Of a stretch of DNA of 37,131 nucleotides, positions 29,780 to 37,131 are shown piece after piece. Position 1 is the stretch's first letter; every line of letters begins with the position of its first letter. The position numbers and the translations under genes were made by a program. The stretch comes from Akkermansiaceae bacterium (lineage in GTDB: Bacteria > Verrucomicrobiota > Verrucomicrobiia > Verrucomicrobiales > Akkermansiaceae), in assembly GCA_012032235.1 (NCBI GenBank), contig JAAURL010000002.1, forward strand, positions 1 to 37,131, written 5' to 3'. A model generated the notes under the pieces. That model was not told where the DNA came from. It was given only the letters and a program-made list of their open reading frames with translations, and did no database searches.

Positions 29780-32418
29780 TTATTGAGTAATGGCAGGCAG
29801 CACACCGCCATCTCCTAATCCGCCGATTTCTGGATTACTATCGGGTGCCTTATCTGGTCCACGAAGCGGGCGGCCCGTTGCATCGATAATCTGCGCCGTG
29901 ACGAAGATGACCAAATTACTCTTAATCCTGTTTTCGCCCTTGGTCTGGAACAAGCGTCCAATCACAGGAATATCACCAAGAATCGGCACTTTATCTTCGA
30001 TGTTTTGCACATCTTCGCGCATCAAACCACCAACTGCCACAGTGTAACCATCATAGATCGTCAGTGAAGTCTTCACACGACGTGAGGAGAACACAGGCAT
30101 CTCAATACGGTTTTCGGTAATGACAGAAACCACAGGGTTTCCTAGAGCGTCTGTTGAAGGAGCTTGGATCGGGCTACCATAGTTGATGAAACCTTCGAAT
30201 TCGACGATTTCTGGCACGAAATCCAAATCAATCACGAAGTCATTGCTACCAATAGTAGGTTGAATTTCGAGAGTCACACCCGTGTTACGAGTCTCGAAGG
30301 CTGTAGGCGTAGCCGGGGTAACAGGGAATCCACCACCACCACCACCACCAATACCACCACCAAAGAGGCCACCAGTATTGTTGCCACCTGTGGACTGTGG
30401 GAGTTCCGGGGGTTCGTATTCAGTTGGATAGATAAATTCACGGATAATCTCGATGGTCGCTTTTTGACCAGACTTTGCCGTTACCGAAGGAGCAGTCATC
30501 AGATCTGTTCCTTTTTTCTGGGCTAGTCCACGCATGATGAGCTGGACTTGGCTATTTGAGAAAAAGCCTGTCAGGGCAGCAATACCGGGAGCCACATTCG
30601 CCGTTTGTGAATTCCGATTCGGGTTGTTCAAAATCGCATCAATATTGTTACGATTAATCGCTTGATCGCCGCTACGTAGACCATTTGTGACGAGATTGTC
30701 TGCGAATTGGCCAGAAGCCAGTGGAACTCCCGAAATGGTTGTGCCATTGACATTGCCAATCAGGTCGCTTCCGGTTCTGCCACCTTGGTTTCCTTGTGTT
30801 CCACCGCTGCCAAAGAGTGTTTGATTATTATTACCAAAGATATTGTTGGTAAGGTTAAAAGGACTAACTAACCAATCAAAGCCTAGCTCGTCGTTATTTT
30901 CCTGGGAGATTTCGATGAACTTGGTGGTGATTTTGACCTGCTTTGGCTTATCCTCATCTAGCGCCTGAATCAAGGCTTCAAGATTTTCGAGTTGCTCAGG
31001 AGTGTTATTTACTAAAAGGGCACCTGAACTGCTCAAAGTCGCAGAGCTGCCTGGAGCCGTGAAGGCGATACCAGCAGCCATCAGAAGATCCTTGATCGGC
31101 TTTCTGGCACCTAGCAGAGGTTTTGATTCTTGCTTGGCAAATGGATCTTCTGCGGCACCACCCGCTGCGGCAGCGCCTGAGTCCAGCTTGCTTTGAAAAT
31201 CCGGAGCTACCCGGAAAGTGCGCGAGAAGGTATCAGTTTCCTCTGCAGATAGAGGAACGAGAGTCACTGAGAAATTATCAATCTTAACTTTAAGCTTCGT
31301 CTGCTCACAGATGTATTGAAGCACCACTTCAAGTGGCAGATTCCGGCTGCGGAGATTGTTGATTCGAAGTGTGTTAGGATCCTGCGTTGGGGCAGCGATC
31401 GTGGCTGCGTCACCCTCAGCTGGAGCCACCTCCCCAATCGTAGCAGCTACCGTGTTGGCGCGAGCACGGCGAACATTGATATTTACACCTTTTCTCGCAG
31501 GATCAAGTTCTGTGGTATCGAGCTCAATGGAGCGTTGTCTGAGGAAGTCAATTGCTTCTTCAACCGTTGTATCCTCGAAATCGACACGTGGTATGATGAT
31601 TTCCTTGAGTTTTTGGTGATTTGAGCAATGCCAGTATCTTGATCTTGAGGTAAATTTCGATTATCTTCCCCTAAAACGTCATTTGAAGGTACTGAAATCT
31701 CCCATGCTTGATCGACTTGGCTGAGGAGCTCAGCACGCGTGTGGTCATACGCAGCGCGGTAGTAGTCCGATTTGGCGACTGAAACTCGCTCTAGCCCGCG
31801 ACGCGCTGCGGAGTTGTAGGGATCGACACGAAGCACGTTATTATACTCATTTTTTGCTTCGTTGTATTTGCCTAAGTTGTAGTTGCCTTCTGCGGTGTAG
31901 AGACCACGGCGGACTTTATCAACATTTTGAGTGTGTTCGTAAGTCAGTGCAGGATTGGTGCGGATCGGATCATCCAAATAGCCCATCTCGCGCTTGGCCT
32001 CGATGCTTTCTGGATCTTCTGCGAGAACCGCTTCCAGCAGCGTGCGCGCTTCTGCATATTTTCCAGTTTTACGGTGCTGGATCGCAAGGGCTACGCTAGC
32101 GTCGCTGAGATGCTCAACGTAGCTTTTGTGGCGATCCTCAAACATTGGAGTGTTCGGGACGCGATCAAGAGCTTGGCGATATTTATCAACGGCTTGTTGA
32201 TAGTCACCTTTGGCGTAAGCGGCACGACCTTCTATCAATAGGGCGTCTCCTTCAGTGACCGCATCTTGGCGGCGTAATAGTTCGCGTTGGGCGAGACTAC
32301 TGTAGCTACCGCCGCCTTCACCGGCCTGGACGTAAGAAATGGTGGCTGGCATGGAAGATGCCACCGCCATCAACGTGAGAGCGGTGCGACTGGATCGAGA
32401 CATGGGCGTTTTTTGCAT
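29780..32418 (-). CDS. Amuc_1098-like type IV pilus/type II secretion secretin with N-terminal TPRs; apparent frameshift at 31610-31614
   Basis: TPR-like region in 31483..32418; secretin region KVPILGDIPVIGRLFQTKGENRIKSNLVIFVTAQIID and TSLTIYDGYTVAVGGLM. Adding one base joins ORFs as GIAQITKKLKEIIIPRVDFEDTTVEEAIDFLRQRSIELDTTELDPARKGVNI. Confidence 0.92.
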
Positions 32419-32476
32419 AATGAACTGAGGTTTTCTGGCGGGGTTTTAGATGTTTGAAAAGTGTTTTTTTGGATAA

Positions 32477-33532
32477 TCATTCAGTAATAGCAGGCATTTG
32501 ACCTTTACCGATCTGGATCGACTGTTTTTCACCTGAAGGCGTCGTGTATTCGATAGTCACTGCCTCTGGAGTCACTTCTTTGGTGAAATAATCTTTCTTC
32601 TCGTTTTCTGGTGGAAGCGCGAATGAGGTTTTTTCCTCTACTTTGAATTCCTTGCCACTCATGCCTAGTGCTTCGAGTGAGAAGATCGCGGTGCGATCAA
32701 ATTTAAGATTTTCCTTGAAAAGTTGATCACTCAACGGAGCTTGGAATTCATAAAGAGTGCCTTTTTTGTTCGGTCTCTGATCTTCAATCACTGCGAAGGT
32801 GACGTCTGATTCGTATTTTAGCCTTTCATTCATGATTTTGCGGACCTCTGTTCTGAGGAACTTGAATCTGTCTTTGACTGGCGGTAGATCAAAGATGTTC
32901 TCACCGGGCATTACTTGCTTCGCGATGTCAGTTTTGATTTTCTGTGACTTGGAATTCTCATATCTGAAATCACATCCCTGTTCACTGGGGTAACCTGGGA
33001 CGATCACCCATGCCAAGCTCTCGTCTTTGATATATTTCAACTTTGCGATGAGTGATGGAATCGACTGCGGGTCGTTCGGATTCGACTTTGCTTTAAATTC
33101 TTCCATATTGGAGAATCCGTCTTTGTCAGGATCGCGAGTAGGAGAGTCTGCAAATCCAGGATCAAGGCGATTTTCGAGCCACCAAGTGTTAGGAATCGGG
33201 TCGTGAATCATTGGGCCTGTGATCGGATCCAATGGCTTATCGGGTGTAGCGCTAGGAACGAACAATGGCACACCTGTGAAAAGATCAACTGCCCGGCCTG
33301 TAGGCGTGACGCCTTGTTGCCAAGCACGGTCCACTTCTAGAGAAGCAATCGATTTAGGAACCAGCTCAGCACTAGCGACAGCTGTATTGTTATTGCCAGC
33401 GCCCTTAGGAGATGCACCAAAATCGTCATCCACTCCGTTTATTTTGGAAAATCCAAGATAAGCGAGGCCTAGCGCGACTGCTACTGCTCCCCCGAGGGTA
33501 GCTTTTTCATAATTTGTGGAAAACCAAGACAT
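32477..33532 (-). CDS. Amuc_1099-like pilus-system protein
   Basis: Position in locus; N-terminal TM (GGAVAVALGLAYLGF); DPDKDGFSNMEEF calcium-loop-like motif. Confidence 0.75.
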   Translation of the reverse strand: MSWFSTNYEKATLGGAVAVALGLAYLGFSKINGVDDDFGASPKGAGNNNTAVASAELVPKSIASLEVDRAWQQGVTPTGRAVDLFTGVPLFVPSATPDKPLDPITGPMIHDPIPNTWWLENRLDPGFADSPTRDPDKDGFSNMEEFKAKSNPNDPQSIPSLIAKLKYIKDESLAWVIVPGYPSEQGCDFRYENSKSQKIKTDIAKQVMPGENIFDLPPVKDRFKFLRTEVRKIMNERLKYESDVTFAVIEDQRPNKKGTLYEFQAPLSDQLFKENLKFDRTAIFSLEALGMSGKEFKVEEKTSFALPPENEKKDYFTKEVTPEAVTIEYTTPSGEKQSIQIGKGQMPAITE

Positions 33533-33558
33533 GGTCGGAAATTTTGCGGAAATTGGGT

Positions 33559-34506
33559 TTAAGGAAGTTTCTTCACAGGGAGAAATTGAACTAGATCCAG
33601 TCTGACAAAGACTTGGATTTTTTCACTTCCCAGCACTTGTGAAAGGATTTGACTACTATCTGTTGTTGCTGCGGCAGGATCAGCTCCAGCTGCTGGGGCT
33701 TCTTCACCGGGCAACAGGAAGTCACCTCCACCGCTATCACTGGAAGCATCTTCTGCCGGAGCGGCTGTTTCAAATTTTGCTTCGCTCAGATTCGGAGCCT
33801 GCTGCTTTTGATTCGTGAAGCGCGCTGAACGCACTACAAAATAGCCATTTTCTGTTTTTGAAATCGCGGTAAAAAAATTACGAACTGACTCCTCTGTCCC
33901 CAAGAAGCTGATTTCCATCGGGAACTCACGAGTGACTGTGGTGGCCGGATCGAATGACTGGCCTTCTTCTTCCAGCAGAGTGGCCCGATAGATATTTTTT
34001 AGTTCAGCTGGCTTTGCCGCAGCTAGTGCGAGCATCAGCTTTTTAACGGCATCCATCTGATAGTTCAGAATACCTGTTGTGGAAGCGGGAGCTAATGAGG
34101 TTTTGTATCTTTCAAAACCTAGGAAAAACTGCTCCGGCAAGGTCGCTCCAGCCGCTTCAAATGCTTGGCGAACTTCTGCATTTGCAGCCAAAAGACTATC
34201 AGCAAACGCCTGCGGTGTGACATCTTTGATTTCTTGTGGGCGGAACTTATCGAAAGTCGTTTGAAGTGATTCGACGGCTTTTTTATAATCTTCTAGGGCC
34301 TTATTTTTACCATCGCGATTTTCTTCGCTAGGATAAAGGGCGATTCCCTCGGCCGCTGATACCTCGGAAAGGCCCGCGTCGAACTTTTCTTTGGTCTTAT
34401 TGTAGTTACTAAGTCCTAGGTAGCCCGCCACGAATAGTAGAATAGTTCCCGCGAGAGTTCCGCCAGCTAACCCGGCGAGAAATTTGTTTTCTTTGATCCA
34501 ACTCAT
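33559..34506 (-). CDS. Amuc_1100-like pilus-system protein (PilO-like)
   Basis: MSWIKENKFLAGLAGGTLAG TM, coiled region, FPMEISFLGTEESVRNFFTAIS, IQVFVRLDLVQF C-terminus. Confidence 0.82.
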   Translation of the reverse strand: MSWIKENKFLAGLAGGTLAGTILLFVAGYLGLSNYNKTKEKFDAGLSEVSAAEGIALYPSEENRDGKNKALEDYKKAVESLQTTFDKFRPQEIKDVTPQAFADSLLAANAEVRQAFEAAGATLPEQFFLGFERYKTSLAPASTTGILNYQMDAVKKLMLALAAAKPAELKNIYRATLLEEEGQSFDPATTVTREFPMEISFLGTEESVRNFFTAISKTENGYFVVRSARFTNQKQQAPNLSEAKFETAAPAEDASSDSGGGDFLLPGEEAPAAGADPAAATTDSSQILSQVLGSEKIQVFVRLDLVQFLPVKKLP

Positions 34507-34533
34507 AATACAGGTGAAATAATTAATAATGGG

Positions 34534-36391
34534 TTACTTGATAGAAACTTCGCGAGCGAGTGGGAGCGTGATTTCAAATGGCACGCCTAATTCTCCAGCT
34601 GCGCCAGCAACGGTGATGACTAGGATTTTATCATCCGCTAGAATGACTTCTTTGCCTTTGGCATCCTTTGATTTGAAATTGAACTTCGTGGATTTGTCCT
34701 TGAGGTTTTTCAGCAATTCAGATACGATATTCGGTCCTTTGGGAGAACCTCTCCAAAATCCTTTCACGCGAATCGCGTTTGCGGTCGTAGTCACGACTTC
34801 CCCCGGTTCCCTCTGGCTCCTTTTGCAGCGACATCCTGCTTTACTTCATTCAAAGCAGATGTCCCGAAGGTGACATTGAAGAAATCTTGTTTGATGAGGG
34901 AAGCTCCGCTTTTAAACTTTCGGTCCACTTTACCGTTAGCCCCCACGCCAGTCGCAAGAGGATCATAATTGGCAATGGGTTCAAAATCGGTGAGCCAAAC
35001 TAAATCGCTCGCAAAGGCACCGCGGACTTCTGACAACAAATCCATCCAATAGCTGCGGTTCTCTTCAGCAGAAGTGTAACCTGTGGCGATTTTCCGAATA
35101 TCGCCTTCTTCTTTCAGAAGTGTCTCTACTTCCCCTTTGAGAGGAGCAAGCTTCTCCATGGCCTCAGTGGTAGAAAGCTCTTTTTCGGCTCCTTTGGAGG
35201 CAGCTAAATGCTGGCCCGCGGCCCATGCACCAACGCCACCTAGCAGAATGGCCGCAGCTCCGATCAGGAATGGTTTTTTCTTATCGGCAGCGCGGGATTG
35301 CTCCACCACTACTGGAACGAGATCGATGTTGATTGAGGATTTCCCGGCTCCTCTCAGGCCGAGACCGACCAGCTCTCCCATGAGGTGGCCTTCACGCTGA
35401 ACTACGGCAGCATCGACACCTTTACCGATCGTGAGGTTTTTAACCGGATTGAAATATTCGACAGGGAGACTCAGCTTCTCTTGGAAGAATTCTAGGGTAT
35501 ATGGGAGATTCGCTCCACCGCCTGCTAACAGCACGCGTGCTGGTGCGCTGCCGCCGTGATTGCTGCGGTAGTAGCTTGTCGTCCGGGCGATCTCAGCGGG
35601 AAGTCGAGTCAGAGCATTGCGAATGACCATTGCGAGCGCAGCGACGCTTTCATCCAACTGCTCAGTGTGCCCGCCTCCGAGAGCAACTAAGCCATTAGAA
35701 ATTTTCTGATGCTCTGCATCCATGAAAGTCAAGCCGTATTCTTTAGCAATCGCGGCGGTGATTGCGCCGCCGCCGACTGGCACACTGCGCGTAAAGAAAC
35801 GTTTTCCTTCGATATAGAGAAGATTGCTGGTTTTCGCTCCAATATCGATGAGGAGCACCGATTCGGCGGGATTGCCGTAGACCGAGCGGAATGCATTGTA
35901 GAGAGCCATCGGCGCGACGTCCACCTCGGCAGTGCCCATACCGCTGTCATTGACAGCGGAATTGATCTCATCCAGCACGTCTGCTTTCACTGCGACGATG
36001 ACAGCTTCTTTCTCCTGGGCGCCATCGATGAGCTCATAATCCCAAACGACTTCCGGGAGCGGGAAAGGCACGTGCTGCTGTGCTTCAAACGTGACAAGTT
36101 GCTCTACATTATCTTGCTGGATTGGCGGCAGCTTGACAAAGCGAGTGAACGCAGTTTGTCCAGAAATCGCGTAGCGAGCCTTGGTTTCCCGACTTTCAAC
36201 TGCTTTGCTAAATCTGCGATGGCAATGCGAGATTGGGAAACTTTGGAAGCTTCCAGTGCTGGATCGGCGACGATGGTTTCTGAACCATAGGCCTTCAAGG
36301 CGAGGCTGCCGTTTTTGCCAGTTTCAAAAACGGCCATGCCGATACGCTGGGATCCGATATTGATTGCGACGGTGGTCTGATTGTCAGCCAT
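34534..36391 (-). CDS. Amuc_1101-like PilM-like protein, apparently fused to a PilN-like domain; apparent frameshifts at 36183-36184 and 34800-34804
   Basis: VAINIGSQRIGMAVFE; adding one base joins KVGKPKARYAISGQTAFTRFVKLPPIQQDNVEQLVTFEAQQHVPFPLPEVVWDYELIDG; SVLLIDIGAKTSNLLYIEGKRFFTRSVPVGGGAIT; TM FLIGAAAILLGGVGAWAAGQHL; second repair joins RGNRGEVVTTTANAIRVKGFWRGSP... Confidence 0.85.
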
Positions 36392-36450
36392 GATGCTTTT
36401 AAATGAGAGAGATTTAGAAAATGGGTTAAATATAATGAGTCGTCGAAAAC

Positions 36451-37110
36451 TTATTTTTTATCGACTGAGACTTCCGCGTAACGATCCCACCACATGTTAG
36501 CGAATGGCGTTTCGTTCTTCTTAAGAAGAGGGACAGCGTCGCTCCGGGAGATTCTTTCGCTGGGTTGCGACCACCAGCCATCTTTTAGTTTGTCAGTGCC
36601 TTCGGCTTTTTTCTCGCCATTCACATGGATTTCGTAGCCGACAGCTTCGACGGCCGCTTTGCCATTGCGGTCTGAACCAGTCAGGCGCCTCACCGATGCA
36701 GGTGATAGGTAAACTGAACAATAAATATCTTCCTCCAGCGGGACGTTCACGTAGTCGATTTCCTTGGTGAGCAGCAAGTAGTTGCCTGACTTCTCGGTGT
36801 CTTTCACTGCGACAAACCACTTCACGGTGATTTTGTCGCAAGTCTTCGACTTGGGAGCTGGAGCTAGCTGGACTTGCAATTTCAGTTCAATGGATAGCCA
36901 GTCTTTTGGAGCAAATGGCTGGTCCTTGCCCGTGCTGAACTTCGGCGATGGAAAATCATCAAATTCGGGTTTGCCCGCGGTCACTTTTGAAGCCTGTCCA
37001 AGGGCAGTGCCTATGGAGACTAATAGAAGTGCAATCGATGCGGAAATGCGGATAGATTTAGGGAAAATAGATTCATGCGCGTGGGCTTTCAAGGAAACTA
37101 AAGAATTCAA
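36451..37110 (-). CDS. Amuc_1102-like pilus-system protein
   Basis: Signal peptide SIRISASIALLLVSIGTALGQA; CDKITVKWFVAVKD..YLLLTKEIDYVNVPLEEDIYCSVYLSPASVRRLTG; first gene of the locus in the window. Start uncertain. Confidence 0.75.
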   Translation of the reverse strand: MNSLVSLKAHAHESIFPKSIRISASIALLLVSIGTALGQASKVTAGKPEFDDFPSPKFSTGKDQPFAPKDWLSIELKLQVQLAPAPKSKTCDKITVKWFVAVKDTEKSGNYLLLTKEIDYVNVPLEEDIYCSVYLSPASVRRLTGSDRNGKAAVEAVGYEIHVNGEKKAEGTDKLKDGWWSQPSERISRSDAVPLLKKNETPFANMWWDRYAEVSVDKK

Positions 37111-37131
37111 TTTCGGGTTGACCAGAGAAAA

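Noticed and set aside
30320-30375. Repetitive ACC/CCA tract that could look like a short repeat array
   Set aside because: It encodes a glycine-rich loop of the secretin on the minus strand; not a CRISPR.
1-37131. tRNA, rRNA or CRISPR loci
   Set aside because: None recognised by eye on either strand; a tRNAscan/CRISPR search was not possible.

Overview
The window looks like a bacterial chromosome segment, probably Verrucomicrobiota (inferred from gene content, not proven). Left part: 3' end of mnmE, pyrF, an MBL-fold hydrolase, then a mobile-element-scarred stretch (two IS630-type transposase remnants and a crtI/phytoene-desaturase-like gene lacking its N-terminal FAD motif). This is followed by a compact operon-like cluster (DUF1579 lipoprotein, SRPBCC, YCII/DGPF, DUF1428, VOC, AHSA1/SRPBCC, ECF sigma) resembling an ECF42-DGPF locus. 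Middle: dus, a very short kinase-like ORF, a HI0933-type flavoprotein, a LysR regulator, a large lipoprotein, rplT/rpmI, hipBA, rpmB, an S33-type lipoprotein hydrolase and a thioester-containing bacterial alpha-2-macroglobulin. Right part (minus strand): the most notable system, a five-gene pilus-like locus matching the Akkermansia Amuc_1098-1102 layout (secretin, Amuc_1099-like, Amuc_1100-like, PilM-like, Amuc_1102-like). In it the PilM-like and PilN-like ORFs can be reconstructed as one fused protein. Two window-wide observations: (i) at least 13 apparent frameshifts are each repaired by adding one base to a homopolymer, all in the same direction, pointing to a technical artefact rather than pseudogenisation; (ii) the heptamer TGTTAGG/CCTAACA was found 19 times by eye, versus about 4.5 expected under uniform composition. 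All calls come from reading the sequence; no database search was run.
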